A stretch of 64,000 nucleotides of DNA from RYN-230 sp963720645. Its GTDB lineage: Bacteria; Actinomycetota; Actinomycetes; Streptosporangiales; Streptosporangiaceae. Under the pieces are notes generated by a model that ran no database searches, was not told the DNA's origin, and saw only the letters and a list, made by a program, of their open reading frames with translations. Shown here piece after piece: positions 45,137-55,426 of the stretch (within the stretch, counting starts at the first letter, position 1; each line of letters begins with the position of its first letter). The position numbers and the translations under genes were made by a program. The stretch is taken from the NCBI GenBank assembly GCA_963720645.1, contig CAVRFX010000016.1, positions 434,001-498,000 of the forward strand. Direction: 5' to 3'.

Positions 45137-46414
45137 GTGGCTCGCATCGGCGATGGTGGTGACCTGCTGAAGTGCTCTTTCTGCGGGAAGAGCCAGAAGC
45201 AAGTCAAGAAGCTTATCGCTGGTCCCGGTGTGTACATCTGCGACGAGTGCATTGACCTGTGCAACGAGATCATCGAAGAGGAACTGGCGGAGCCGTCGGA
45301 GCTCAAGTGGGACAGCCTGCCGAAGCCCCGCGAGATCTACGAGTTCCTCGACGCGTACGTGATCGGGCAGGAGAAAGCCAAGAAGGCCCTGTCCGTCGCG
45401 GTGTACAACCACTACAAGCGGGTCCAGTCGGGTGGTGACACCCGGCCCGGCGAGGACGGCGTCGAGCTGGCCAAGTCCAACATCCTGCTCCTCGGCCCCA
45501 CCGGCTCGGGGAAGACGCTGCTGGCGCAGACGCTGGCCCGGCTGCTCAACGTCCCGTTCGCGATCGCCGACGCCACCGCGCTCACCGAGGCGGGCTACGT
45601 GGGCGAGGACGTCGAGAACATCCTGCTCAAGCTGATCCAGGCGGCCGAGTACGACGTGAAGAAGGCCGAGACCGGGATCATCTACATCGACGAGATCGAC
45701 AAGATCGCCCGTAAGAGCGAGAACCCCTCCATCACCCGGGACGTCTCGGGGGAGGGCGTGCAGCAGGCGCTGCTGAAGATCCTGGAGGGCACCACCGCCT
45801 CGGTGCCCCCGCAGGGCGGCCGGAAGCACCCGCATCAGGAGTTCATCCAGATCGACACGACCAACGTGCTGTTCATCTGCGGTGGCTCCTTCTCCGGGCT
45901 CGAGAAGATCATCGAGTCGCGGGTCGGCAAGAGCGGGATGGGCTTCGGCGCGGTGCTGCGGGTCAAGAACGACCGGGCCTCGGGCGACGCGTTCGCCGAT
46001 GTCATGCCCGAGGACCTGCTCAAGTTCGGGATGATCCCGGAGTTCGTGGGGCGGCTGCCGGTCATCACCAGCGTGCACAACCTCGACCGCGACGCGCTGA
46101 TCCAGATCCTCACCGAGCCCCGGAACGCGCTGGTCAAGCAGTACCGGCGGCTGTTCGAGCTGGACGGCGTGGACCTGGAGTTCACCGACGACGCGCTGGA
46201 AGCCGTGGCCGACCAGGCGATCCTGCGCGGCACCGGGGCCCGCGGCCTGCGGGCCATCCTCGAGGAAGTCCTGATGTCGGTGATGTACGAGGTGCCGAGC
46301 CGCAAGGACGTCGAGCGCGTGGTCATCACCGGGCCGGTGGTGCTGGAGCACGTGAACCCGACCCTGGTGCCCCGGGACGTCGCGCGCCGCACCCCGCGGG
46401 AAAAGTCGGCCTGA
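45137..46414 (+). CDS. clpX: ATP-dependent Clp protease ATP-binding subunit ClpX
   Basis: A 425-residue AAA+ unfoldase. The N-terminal zinc-binding domain CSFCGKSQKQVKKLI with a later CDECI is followed by Walker A GPTGSGKT (near residue 120), Walker B IYIDEIDKIA (near 181), and the GYVGEDVENIL and GRLPVI motifs. It unfolds tagged proteins into ClpP1P2. GTG start with AAAGGAG upstream. It follows clpP2 after 201 bp in which I see no gene. Confidence 0.96.
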   Translation: MARIGDGGDLLKCSFCGKSQKQVKKLIAGPGVYICDECIDLCNEIIEEELAEPSELKWDSLPKPREIYEFLDAYVIGQEKAKKALSVAVYNHYKRVQSGGDTRPGEDGVELAKSNILLLGPTGSGKTLLAQTLARLLNVPFAIADATALTEAGYVGEDVENILLKLIQAAEYDVKKAETGIIYIDEIDKIARKSENPSITRDVSGEGVQQALLKILEGTTASVPPQGGRKHPHQEFIQIDTTNVLFICGGSFSGLEKIIESRVGKSGMGFGAVLRVKNDRASGDAFADVMPEDLLKFGMIPEFVGRLPVITSVHNLDRDALIQILTEPRNALVKQYRRLFELDGVDLEFTDDALEAVADQAILRGTGARGLRAILEEVLMSVMYEVPSRKDVERVVITGPVVLEHVNPTLVPRDVARRTPREKSA

Positions 46415-46420
46415 GGACGC

Positions 46421-46443
46421 CCGCCGGCGCGGAGCGCCGGCGG
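46421..46443 (+). terminator. hairpin after clpX
   Basis: CCGCCGGCGC and GCGCCGGCGG form a perfect 10-bp stem with a GGA loop, 7 bp after the stop codon. Confidence 0.6.
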
Positions 46444-46510
46444 CCCGCCCGGTCAGCCCACCCGGCAGCCCGCCCAGTCAGCACTGCACGGGCGGCGTTG
46501 CGCGCGGCAC

Positions 46511-46527
46511 TAGACTCGGCTGTCGTG
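46511..46527 (+). promoter_or_regulatory. putative leaderless promoter of valS
   Basis: TAGACT is followed by 8 nt and the GTG start codon, with no ribosome site between. This spacing would start transcription at or near the GTG. No clear -35 box. Confidence 0.35.
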
Positions 46528-49242
46528 AGTGCAGATCTGAGCCAGCAGCGAACCGAGCTCCCACCGCAGTACCTGCCGGGTGAGGTAGAGGACCGCCTGT
46601 ACGAGTCGTGGGAATCCCGCGGCCTGATGCGCGCCGAGGCCCGGGACGTCGAGCGCGGAGCACCCGGCCTTCTGCGTGGTGATCCCCCCGCCGAACGTCA
46701 CCGGCTCGCTGCACATCGGCCACGCGCTCAACCACACGCTGATCGACGCGCTGGTCCGGCGGCGCCGGATGCAGGGCTACACCGCGCTGTGGGTGCCCGG
46801 CATGGACCATGCGGGCATCGCCACCCAGAACGTGGTGGAGCGGGAACTGGCCAAGGAGGGCCTGAGCCGCCACGACCTCGGCCGCGAGGCGTTCGTGGAG
46901 CGGGTCTGGCAGTGGAAGGCCGAGTCCGGCGGGAAGATCCTCGGCCAGATGCGCCGCCTCGGTGACAGCGTGGACTGGTCCCGTGAGCGGTTCACGATGG
47001 ACGAGGGCCTCTCCCGCGCCGTGCAGACCGTGTTCAAGCGGCTGTTCGACGACAAGCTCATCTACCGCGCCGAGCGGATCATCAACTGGTGCCCGCGCTG
47101 CCTCACCGCCCTGTCCGACATCGAGGTGGACCACAGCGACGAGGACGGCGAACTGGTCTCGATCCGCTACGGGGACGGCGACGACTCGGTCGTGGTCGCC
47201 ACCACCCGGGCCGAGACCATGCTCGGCGACACCGGGATCGCGGTGCATCCGGACGACCCCCGGTACGCCCACCTGGTCGGCCGGGAAGTGCAGCTGCCGC
47301 TGTCCGGCCGGCGCATCCCGGTGGTCGCGGACCCGCACGTGGACCCGGATTTCGGCACCGGCGCGGTCAAGGTCACCCCGGCGCATGACCCGGACGACTT
47401 CGAGATCGGCCGCCGCCACGGGCTGCCCAGCCGTCACGATCCTCGACGAGCACGGGCGGGTCACGGCGCACGGGCCCTTCCAGGGCCTCGACCTGTTCGA
47501 GGCCCGGCCTGCGGTGGTCGCCGCGCTGCGCGAGGACGGCCGGATCGTGGCCGAGGTCCGGCCCTACGTGCACGCGGTGGGCCACTGCAGCCGGTGCGGC
47601 ACCGTGGTCGAGCCCCGGCTGTCGCTCCAGTGGTTCGTCAAGGTGGGCCCGCTGGCCAAGGCGGCCGGCGACGCGGTCCGCGACGGCCGGGTCGGCATCC
47701 ACCCGGCGGAGCTGGCGCCGCGCTATTTCGACTGGGTTGACGACATGCACGACTGGTGCATCAGCCGCCAGCTGTGGTGGGGCCACCGCATCCCGGTCTG
47801 GTACGGGCCGTCCGGCGAGGTCGTCTGCGTCGGCCCCGGCGAGGACCCGCCGTCCGGCGACGGCTGGCGGCAGGACCCGGACGTGCTGGACACCTGGTTC
47901 TCCTCCGCGCTGTGGCCCTGCTCCACGCTCGGCTGGCCCGGCGACACCGAGGACCTGGCCGCCTTCTACCCCACCAGCGTGCTGGTCACGGCCTACGACA
48001 TCCTGTTCTTCTGGGTCGCCCGGATGATGATGTTCGGCCTGTACGTAATGTCGGACCGCGAGCCTGCCGCGGCCGTCCCGTTCCGGGACATCGCCCTGCA
48101 CGGCCTGGTGCGTGACCAGCACGGCAAGAAGATGTCCAAGTCCCTGGGCAACACGGTGGACCCGCTGGACTGGATCGGCCGGTTCGGCGTCGACGCCACC
48201 CGGTTCACCCTGGCCCGCGGGGCCAGCCCGGGCAGCGACGTGGCGGTCAGCGAGGAGTGGGTCACCGGCTCCCGGAACTTCTGCAACAAGCTGTGGAACG
48301 CGACCCGTTTCGCGCTGCTCAACGGCGCGACCGTGCCGGAGGCGCTGCCCGGCCCGCGGGCAGATGCCGACCGCGGCCCGCTGGATCCTGTCGCGGCTGG
48401 CCGCCGTGACGGAGGAGGCGGACGCGCTCTTCGAGCGTTACGAGTTCGGCAAGGTGTGCGAGGTGCTGTACCACTTCGCCTGGGACGAGGTGTGCGACTG
48501 GTACCTGGAGCTGGCCAAGCCCGCCCTGTCCGGCCCAGATGAGGCGGCGGCCCGGGTGACCCGCGAGGTGCTCGGCTACGTCCTGGACCGGCTGCTGAAG
48601 CTGCTCCACCCGGTCATGCCGTTCGTCACCGAGGAGCTGTGGACCGCGCTCACCGGGGGCGACAGCATCATGATCGCTCCCTGGCCGGGCCAGCGCCCGG
48701 CTGCCCAGGGCGACGCGCCGGCCGCCCGCGGCGGCGCGCCGGCGGCCTTCCGGGACGACGCCGCGGAAGCGGAGATCAGCTCGCTGATGCGGCTGGTCAC
48801 CGAGGTCCGCCGGTTCCGTTCCGACCAGGGGCTGCGGCCCGGGCAGCAGGTGCCTGCCGTGCTGGCCGGCATCGAGGGCACCCGCCTCGCGCCGCACGAG
48901 ACCAGCATCCGGTCCCTGCTGCGGCTGACCGCGCCCGGCGGCAGCTTCGCGGCGACCGCGTCCGTGCTGGCCGAGGGCATCATGGTGGAACTGGATACCG
49001 CCGCCGGGATCGACGTGGCCGCCGAGCGGCGCCGCCTGGACAAGGACCTGGCCGCCGCCCGCAAGGAGGCGGACCAGGCCGAGCGGAAGCTGGCCAACGA
49101 GTCGTTCCTGGCCAAAGCGCCCGCCACTGTAGTGGCCAAGACCCGGGAGCGGCTCGATGCCGCGCACGCCGACGTCGACCGGATCACCGGCAGGCTCGCC
49201 GCGCTGCCGGTGCCCGGCCAGGATGACCGGCGGGACGCTTGA
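46525..49242 (+). CDS. valS: valyl-tRNA synthetase (three frame breaks as sequenced)
   Basis: Class I synthetase: the HIGH motif GSLHIGHALNHTLID, the editing domain with WCPRCLTALSDIEVDHSDED and TTRAETMLGDTGIAV, DDMHDWCISRQLWWGHRIPV, the DTWFSSALWPCSTLGWPG block, KMSKSLGN and the C-terminal coiled coil (VAAERRRLDKDLAAARKEAD). Breaks near 46660, 47430 and 48358 must be repaired, giving about 905 residues. An essential single-copy gene with three breaks argues for sequencing error. Its stop overlaps the folC start (TTGA). Confidence 0.93.
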
Positions 49243-50921
49243 GTATCTCCGGCGAGCTGCGCGAGGCGGAGGCCGAGATCCTCGCGCGGCGCCCTGAGCA
49301 TGCCATCGAGCCGACCCTGGAACGGATGGCCGCGCTGGTCTCGATCCTCGGCGACCCGCAGCGCTCCTACCCGGTCATCCACATCACCGGCACGAACGGC
49401 AAGACCTCGACCGCCCGGATGATCGAGAGCCTGCTGCGGGCGCGGGGCCTGCGCACCGGCCTGTTCACCAGCCCCCATCTGTCGTCCATCCGGGAGCGGA
49501 TCGTGGTGGACGGCCAGCCGGTCTCCGCGGAGACGTTCGTGACCGCCTACGACGAGCTGGCGCCCTACCTGGCCATGGTGGACGGGCAGCAGGACAGCCA
49601 GCTGTCCTTCTTCGAGGTGCTGACCGGCATGGCCTTCGCCATCTTCGCCGACGTGCCGGTGGACGTGGCGGTGGTCGAGGTCGGGCTCGGCGGTACCTGG
49701 GACGCGACGAACATCGCGGACGGCGCCGTGGCCGTGGTCACCCCGGTCTCCCTCGACCACACCGCCTACCTGGGCGGCACGGTGGAGGAGATCGCGGCGG
49801 ACAAGGCCGGGATCATCAAGCCGGGGGCGGTGGCCGTGCTCGCCCAGCAGCCGCTGCCCGCGGCGGAGGGCCTGCTGCGCCGGGTCGTCACGGTCGGCGC
49901 GAGCGTGGTCCGTGAAGGCCTGGAGTTCGGGGTTCTCGACCGGGACCTGGCCGTCGGCGGCCAGCGGCTGGACCTGCGCGGGCTGCGTGGCGACTACACG
50001 GACATCGTCTTGCCGCTGTTCGGCGCGTACCAGGCCAGCAACGCCGCGGTCGCCCTGGCCGCCGTGGAAGCGTTCGCGGCCGGGGCGCCGCTGCGGGGGC
50101 AGTCGGCTGAGCATGAGGCGGACCGGGCCGACGAAACCGCGGGCTGGCCCGCGGAGGGCGGCGATCCGGCGTCCCCGGCCGCCGCTGATGATCTTGATGA
50201 CGATGCGCCCGCGGTCCCGCTGGCCCGGCCCGCCGCGGCGGATGACCCGGACGCGCCCGCGGGGGCGCTGGGGCAGGATCTGGTGCGGGAAGGGTTCGCG
50301 CAGGTCACCTCGCCAGGGCGGCTGGAGGTGGTACGGCGGAGCCCGGTGGTGATTCTGGACTCGGCGCACAATCCGGCGGGCATGGAAGCGGCCATGGAGG
50401 CCGTCACCGAGGCCTTCACGTTCGCCTCGATCATCGGGGTGCTGGCGGTCAGCGCCGACAAGGACGTGCCCGGGATCCTCGACCAGATGGAGCCGGTGAT
50501 CTCCGAGCTGGTGGTGACCCGCAACTCCTCCGATCGGTCGATGGAGCCGGACAAGCTGGAGGAGCTGGCCGCGTCGGCGTTCGGAGCGGAGCGGGTGCAT
50601 GCGGCCCGGCGGCTCGATGACGCCCTGGAGACCGCGGTCGGCCTGGCCGACGATGCGGCCGGCGAGGAAGGGCTGACCCTGACCGGGGTGCTGGTCACCG
50701 GGTCGGTCGTCACCGCCGGGGACGCCCGGCTGCTGCTCGCCCCGGACCGCGCCGAGGCGGACCGCGCGGACGCGCACCGTGCCGAACAGGACCGCCTGGA
50801 CCGTGAGCAGCGCGACCGCGAGGAGCGCGAGGACTGGGACGTCGACGACCAGGACCGCGAGGAGCGCGAGGACCGCGAGGACCGCGGGCATCCGGATCCG
50901 GAGGCGGCGGGGGAGGAATGA
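49239..50921 (+). CDS. folC: folylpolyglutamate synthase / dihydrofolate synthase
   Basis: A 560-residue ligase: P-loop ITGTNGKTSTARMIESLL (near residue 48), the substrate loop FTSPHLSSIRERIVVDGQPV, VEVGLGGTWDATNIADG and LDSAHNPAGMEAAMEAV. It adds glutamate to folates. Oddities are an acidic Ala/Asp/Pro-rich insert of about 60 residues (near 290-345) and a C-terminal charged tail of about 60 residues dominated by DRADAHRAEQDRLDRE-like repeats. The TTG start overlaps the valS stop. Confidence 0.92.
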   Translation: MSISGELREAEAEILARRPEHAIEPTLERMAALVSILGDPQRSYPVIHITGTNGKTSTARMIESLLRARGLRTGLFTSPHLSSIRERIVVDGQPVSAETFVTAYDELAPYLAMVDGQQDSQLSFFEVLTGMAFAIFADVPVDVAVVEVGLGGTWDATNIADGAVAVVTPVSLDHTAYLGGTVEEIAADKAGIIKPGAVAVLAQQPLPAAEGLLRRVVTVGASVVREGLEFGVLDRDLAVGGQRLDLRGLRGDYTDIVLPLFGAYQASNAAVALAAVEAFAAGAPLRGQSAEHEADRADETAGWPAEGGDPASPAAADDLDDDAPAVPLARPAAADDPDAPAGALGQDLVREGFAQVTSPGRLEVVRRSPVVILDSAHNPAGMEAAMEAVTEAFTFASIIGVLAVSADKDVPGILDQMEPVISELVVTRNSSDRSMEPDKLEELAASAFGAERVHAARRLDDALETAVGLADDAAGEEGLTLTGVLVTGSVVTAGDARLLLAPDRAEADRADAHRAEQDRLDREQRDREEREDWDVDDQDREEREDREDRGHPDPEAAGEE

Positions 50922-51235
50922 GGAGGCTCTGCGCCACCGTGCTGGTGATGGAGGCCATCGTGATCGGCCTGGCCATCCCGGTGGCCATCACGATCGGGCA
51001 TGCCTCTCCCCGGGTGGCCGGGTACGCCGGCGGCGCGCTGGCGGTGGCCGCGGTGCTGCTGGCGGGGGTGGTCGGGCGCCCGCGTCTGCAGGTGGCGCTG
51101 GTGGCCGGCAGCGTGCTCCAGGTCCTGGTGATCGCGGCCGGGACGCTGGTCCCGGTCATGTACGCGCTCGGCGCCATCTTCGCCGGGTTCTGGGTCCTGG
51201 CTATCTGGATGGGGCGGCGCGCGGAATCGTCCTGA
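50918..51235 (+). CDS. DUF4233 membrane protein
   Basis: A 105-residue protein with four helices (VLVMEAIVIGLAIPVAITIG, YAGGALAVAAVLLAGVV, VALVAGSVLQVLVIAAGTL, YALGAIFAGFWVLAIW). DUF4233 proteins sit between folC and ndk across actinomycetes, as here. The start overlaps the folC stop (ATGA). Function unknown. Its 3' end overlaps the histidine kinase gene on the other strand by 35 bp. Confidence 0.88.
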   Translation: MRRLCATVLVMEAIVIGLAIPVAITIGHASPRVAGYAGGALAVAAVLLAGVVGRPRLQVALVAGSVLQVLVIAAGTLVPVMYALGAIFAGFWVLAIWMGRRAESS

Positions 51236-52464
51236 GCGGCGCCCGCCAGATCAGCCGGGTCCCGCCGTCCGCCGCAGATTCGGTCGCCACGGTGCCCCCG
51301 ACCTGGAGAGCGCGGGCACACAGCTCAGGCAGGATGGGCCCCTCGCCGTTGGGCCGGGCGGCCCACTGGGTGCCGTCGTCGGTGATCGTCAGCGTGACCG
51401 CGTCGCGGTCCGCGGCCACGGCCACCGCGACCTGCGTGGCCTGCGCACAGGTGCCGCTGCTGGCCAGCCCGTCCCGGAGCACCCCCAGCAGCTGCCGGGC
51501 CGCCGGCAGGGGCACCGCGGTGTCCAGCGGGCCTTCCAGCGTCACCTCGGGCACCACCCCGAGCTGCGCGGTCAGCTCCCGGGACACCTCCAGGATGCTG
51601 CGGCGCAGGCCCGGGCCCGGCTCACGCTGCGACGCCTCGAAGATGGAGCGGCGCAGCAGCGTGATGGACTCATCCAGGTCCTGGACCACCTACGTCGATC
51701 CGGTCGGCCACGTCGGGCCTGCTGCCGAGCAGGCCCATCACGCCCTGCAGCGACATGCCCGACGCGAACAGCCGCTGCACCACCGTGTCATGCAGGCTCC
51801 TGGCGATGCGGTCACGGTCGGCCATGATGCTCATATCCCGCAGCCGGGCCTGCATCATGGCCGCCTGCTGGCGGGACCGGCGGATCCTGGCCCGCAGGCC
51901 ATGCCCGGCCACCGCGATCATCACGGTCAGCGCCGCCCAGGCGATCATCCGGCGGATGAGTACGGCCGCCGGGGTCGCCGGGGTGCCCAACAGCGAGACC
52001 GCCAGCACCACGGCCAGGGCGGCCGCGCCCACGCAGGCCGATTCCCACGGGCGGTGATACAGCGCGGTCCAGATGATGGGGCTGAGCAGGATGAGCATGA
52101 TTCCGGCGTACTCCCCGCCCGCCGCCTGGATGAGCGGGAACACCGAGGCCACGTACAGCAGCGGGACGGTCACGTCGCACCAGGCCGGCAGCCGGTCCCA
52201 GGGCAGCAGGAGGATGAGGGCCGCGGTGACCGCCAGGATCACCACGCTGACGACGGCGTACGGGACCGAGGACGGGCCGGGCGGCAGCGCCAGGCTCGCC
52301 TCGGCCAGGACGGCCAGGGCCGCGAACGGCGCGATCCGGGCCAGCAGCCCGTCCCGCCGCAGGGCCGGGCCGGACGCGTCAGCCAGCGGATCCCCGGGAC
52401 CCGGGGCGTCCGCCGTCAGGCCTGCGAAGCTGGGCGCACCGCCAGTACCGATCTGGTCTTCCAC
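51201..52464 (-). CDS. DevS/NarL-type sensor histidine kinase with degenerate ATPase (one frame break as sequenced)
   Basis: After a Gly/Ala-rich start come six helices (residues about 45-200), then HisKA_3: MADRDRIARSLHDTVVQRLF with the phospho-acceptor His, and GMSLQGVMGLL. A break near 51692 separates this from the rest, VVQDLDESITLLRRSIF and a HATPase-like end. There the N-box Asn is missing (LLGVLRDGLASS) and only ITDDG remains of the G1 box. No response regulator is adjacent. It may be a pseudokinase or an orphan sensor. Confidence 0.75.
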
Positions 52465-52801
52465 CGTTCATCTGCTTATCGTCGCTGGGTGACGCTCCCC
52501 ACGAGCTTGCCTCAGATGGTCCTTAAATGTCCAGGTCGCGCCCGCTGAGCAGCGGCCTGCGGGCGAGAACCATGCCGGAGGCTGGGCGGTTAGGCGTCGC
52601 GGCGAGGAACAGTTACGTTAGATTCGGCGGCTGCGCCCCCGCCTGGGGAGGGCGGGCCGGCGTGACGGGGGCTGGCCGGGATGCAGCATGCGCTGCGGAC
52701 CCTGGCCGCTGCCGCGGCAAGGGTAGGATCTGGCCGCGGCGGGATTGCCCTCGATCACTCCGGGATCGGCACCGTTGCCACCGGCCAAGAGGAGCAAAGC
52801 A
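52465..52801. other. gene-free interval upstream of ndk
   Basis: About 340 bp between the divergent kinase and ndk genes. TAGGAT at 52724-52729 resembles a housekeeping -10 box for ndk. TTAGAT near 52617-52622 is another candidate. No other feature recognised. Confidence 0.35.
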
Positions 52802-53212
52802 GTGACTGAACGTACCCTTGTCCTAGTCAAGCCCGATGCGGTCCGCCGGGGGCTGATCGGGGACGTGCTGTCCCGGATCGAGCGCAAGGGCCTGCAGATA
52901 GTGGCGATGGACTTGCGCGTCATCACGCCCGGAACGGCCGAGGCCCACTACGCCGAGCACGTGGGTAAGCCCTTCTTCCCGTCCCTGGTTACGTTCATCA
53001 CGTCCGGCCCCCTGATTGCGCTGGTCGTGGCGGGTCCCCGGGCCATCGAGGCGTTCCGCGGGCTGGCAGGCGCGACCGACCCGGTGCGGGCCAGCGCGGG
53101 CACTATCCGCGGTGATCACGCGTTGGATGTTCAGCAGAACATCGTGCACGGATCGGATTCGCCGGACTCCGCCGAACGGGAAATCAAGATCTTCTTTCCT
53201 GACCTCGTTTAG
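52802..53212 (+). CDS. ndk: nucleoside diphosphate kinase
   Basis: A 136-residue enzyme: LVLVKPDAVRRGLIGDVLSR at the N-terminus and the active-site NIVHGSDS with His116, the phosphohistidine. It moves the terminal phosphate between nucleoside triphosphates and diphosphates. The GTG at 52802 follows GAGGAGC, and the frame is open farther upstream without homology. Length equals the family norm. Confidence 0.95.
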   Translation: MTERTLVLVKPDAVRRGLIGDVLSRIERKGLQIVAMDLRVITPGTAEAHYAEHVGKPFFPSLVTFITSGPLIALVVAGPRAIEAFRGLAGATDPVRASAGTIRGDHALDVQQNIVHGSDSPDSAEREIKIFFPDLV

Positions 53213-53245
53213 GCGGGCCGGCGCTGGTCGATGAAGGAACAAAGA

Positions 53246-53275
53246 GCGGCTCGGGTTCGGCGGGGCGTGAGCCGC
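53246..53275 (+). terminator. hairpin after ndk
   Basis: GCGGCTC and GAGCCGC form a 7-bp stem around a GC-rich 16-nt loop, 33 bp after the ndk stop and before mreB. Confidence 0.4.
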
Positions 53276-53330
53276 GGCTAAATGACCACAGATCATCCAG
53301 CAGACCCTTTTTGGAAGGTTCTCGTTCCTG

Positions 53331-54361
53331 ATGAGCAACGCGCTGGCGTTTCTGGGCCGCGACATGGCGGTCGATCTGGGCACTGCGAACACCCTGGTGT
53401 ACGTCCGGGGCCGCGGCATCGTGCTCAACGAGCCTTCCGTGGTGGCGCTGAATACCAACACGGGCGCCATCGTGGCCGTCGGGGTCGAGGCGAAACGGAT
53501 GATCGGGCGGACACCCGGCAACATCGTGGCCGTGCGCCCGCTCAAGGACGGGGTCATCGCCGACTTCGACGTGACCGAGCGGATGCTGCGCTACTTCATC
53601 CAGAAGGTCCACCGGCGCAGGCACCTGGCCAAGCCGCGGGTGGTCGTGGCGGTGCCCAGCGGCATCACCGGGGTCGAGCAGAGCGCGGTGAAGGAGGCCG
53701 GCCACCAGGCCGGTGCCCGCCGGGTCTACATCATCGAGGAGCCGATGGCCGCGGCGATCGGGGCCGGCCTCCGGTCAACGAGCCCACCGGGAACATGGTG
53801 GTGGACATCGGCGGCGGCACCACCGAGGTCGCGGTGATCTCGCTGGGCGGGATCGTCACGTCCCAGTCGATCCGGGTGGCCGGTGACGAGCTGGACCAGG
53901 CGATCATCACCTTCGGCAAGAAGGAGTACTCGCTCATGCTCGGCGACCGCACCGCCGAGGAGATCAAGATGGCACTCGGGTCCGCCTACCCGTCGGTGGA
54001 TGAGCCGCACGCCGAGATCCGCGGCCGTGACCTGGTCAGCGGCCTGCCCAAGACGATCGTGATCTCGGCGGAGGAGATCCGCCGGGCCATCGAGGAGCCG
54101 GTCGCGCTGATCGTGGATACGGTCAAGACCACGCTGGACAAGTGCCCGCCCGAGCTGGCCGGCGACGTGATGGACCGGGGTATCGCGCTGACCGGCGGGG
54201 GTGCGCTGCTGCGCGGGCTGTCTGACCGGCTGCGCGAGGAAACGGGCATGCCGGTACATGTGGCGGATAACCCGCTGGATTCGGTGGTGCTGGGCACCGG
54301 CAAGTGCGTGGAAGATTTCGACACCCTTCGCCAGGTTCTCGTCCCTGAGTCCCGGCGCTGA
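53331..54361 (+). CDS. mreB: rod shape-determining protein MreB (one frame break as sequenced)
   Basis: Bacterial actin: MAVDLGTANTLVYVRGRGIV (phosphate-1), MIEEPMAAAIGAGLPV-type connector, MVVDIGGGTTEVAVISLGGI (phosphate-2) and IALTGGGALLRGLSDRL (adenosine). The frame breaks near 53776, where a CCC run has become CC after GAGL; with the base restored the length is about 343 residues. It polymerises under the membrane and guides wall synthesis. It opens the mreBCD-pbp2-rodA cluster. Confidence 0.94.
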
Positions 54362-54450
54362 CCTCGAGCAGGCAGTATGGGGGCCGCGGCAGCGGCCGCT
54401 GACAGATCCAGCCAACCGGGGCATGGCCGGCGGCTTGACGAGGAGACCTG

Positions 54451-55425
54451 GTGCACGACACCCGGCGAACCCGCATCGTTCTGGTGGTGCTGCTGGCTGC
54501 CGCGCTCGCGCTGATCACCATCGACTACCGCGGCAGCGCGGGCGGGCCGATCGGCGGCCTGCGCGCGCTGGGCGGCAGCGTGTTCGGCTCGGTCGAGGGG
54601 GCCGCCGGCGTGGTCACCAGGCCGGTCGCCGCGTTCACGGACCGGCTCACCGGCTCCGGCTCACAAGGCAAGATCGATGCTCTCCAACGACAGGTGGTTG
54701 ATCTCCGCGCCCAGCTGAGCCAGCAACAGCTGAGCAAGTCCGACGAGCGCCAGCTCGGCCAGCTGCTCCAGCTGGCCGGCCGGGGGCGGTACCGGATCGT
54801 GACCGCGAGCGTGATCGCGGCCGGCGCGTCCTACGACGACTCGGTTACCATCGACGCCGGGCGCGTGGACGGCATCAAGCCGGATGAGACCGTGCTGAAC
54901 GGGCAGGGCCTGGTCGGCACGGTCGCCTCGGCGAGCGCGACCACCTCGACCGTGCTGCTCGCCACCGACGCCAGCGTGACCGTGGGGGTCCGGCTGGCGG
55001 GCACCGGGCAGATCGGCGTGGTCAGCGGGACCGGCAAGAGCATGACCGGCAGTGGCCTGCTCCGGCTGCAGGTGTTCGACGTCAACGCGATCCTGCATCC
55101 GGGCCAGGAACTGGTCACCTTCGGCTCGGCGGGCGGCCGGCCCTACGTGCCCGGGGTGCCGGTCGGCGTGATCACCAAGCTGGAAGGCACCAGCAGCTCG
55201 CTGACCAAGGAGGCGCTCGTCCGCCCGTTCGCCGACGACACCGCGCTGGGCGTGGTCGGCGTGGTGATCGTCCCGCCGCGGCACAACCCGAGATTCTCCG
55301 TGCTGCCGCCCAGCCCGAGCCCGGCCCCGTCCGCCTCCGCGACGGTCTCCCCGGGCGCGACCGGCTCGCCGTCGCCCGGCAGCACGGCCACGCCTACCCC
55401 CGCCGCCACCGGATCGGGGCACTGA
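54451..55425 (+). CDS. mreC: rod shape-determining protein MreC
   Basis: A 324-residue bitopic protein: one N-terminal helix (TRIVLVVLLAAALALITID), a periplasmic coiled coil (KIDALQRQVVDLRAQLSQQQ), the beta-barrel pair (RIVTASVIAAGASYDDSVTI, GVVSGTGKSMTGSGLLRLQV) and a Pro/Ser/Thr-rich tail of about 45 residues. It links MreB to penicillin-binding proteins. The GTG start has GAGGAGACC upstream; mreD follows after 1 bp. Confidence 0.93.
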   Translation: MHDTRRTRIVLVVLLAAALALITIDYRGSAGGPIGGLRALGGSVFGSVEGAAGVVTRPVAAFTDRLTGSGSQGKIDALQRQVVDLRAQLSQQQLSKSDERQLGQLLQLAGRGRYRIVTASVIAAGASYDDSVTIDAGRVDGIKPDETVLNGQGLVGTVASASATTSTVLLATDASVTVGVRLAGTGQIGVVSGTGKSMTGSGLLRLQVFDVNAILHPGQELVTFGSAGGRPYVPGVPVGVITKLEGTSSSLTKEALVRPFADDTALGVVGVVIVPPRHNPRFSVLPPSPSPAPSASATVSPGATGSPSPGSTATPTPAATGSGH

Positions 55426-55426
55426 C

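Noticed and set aside
46525..49242. valS as a true pseudogene
   Set aside because: All catalytic and editing motifs are present and uncorrupted apart from three indels, and no second valS is seen. Sequencing error is more likely.
48576..50891. A 771-codon open frame antisense to valS and folC
   Set aside because: It spans two clear genes on the other strand and shows no family motif.
53213..53330. A tRNA gene in the ndk-mreB gap, suggested by a GGTTCGG stretch
   Set aside because: No acceptor stem, D-arm or anticodon arm can be formed; the stretch is part of a simple hairpin.
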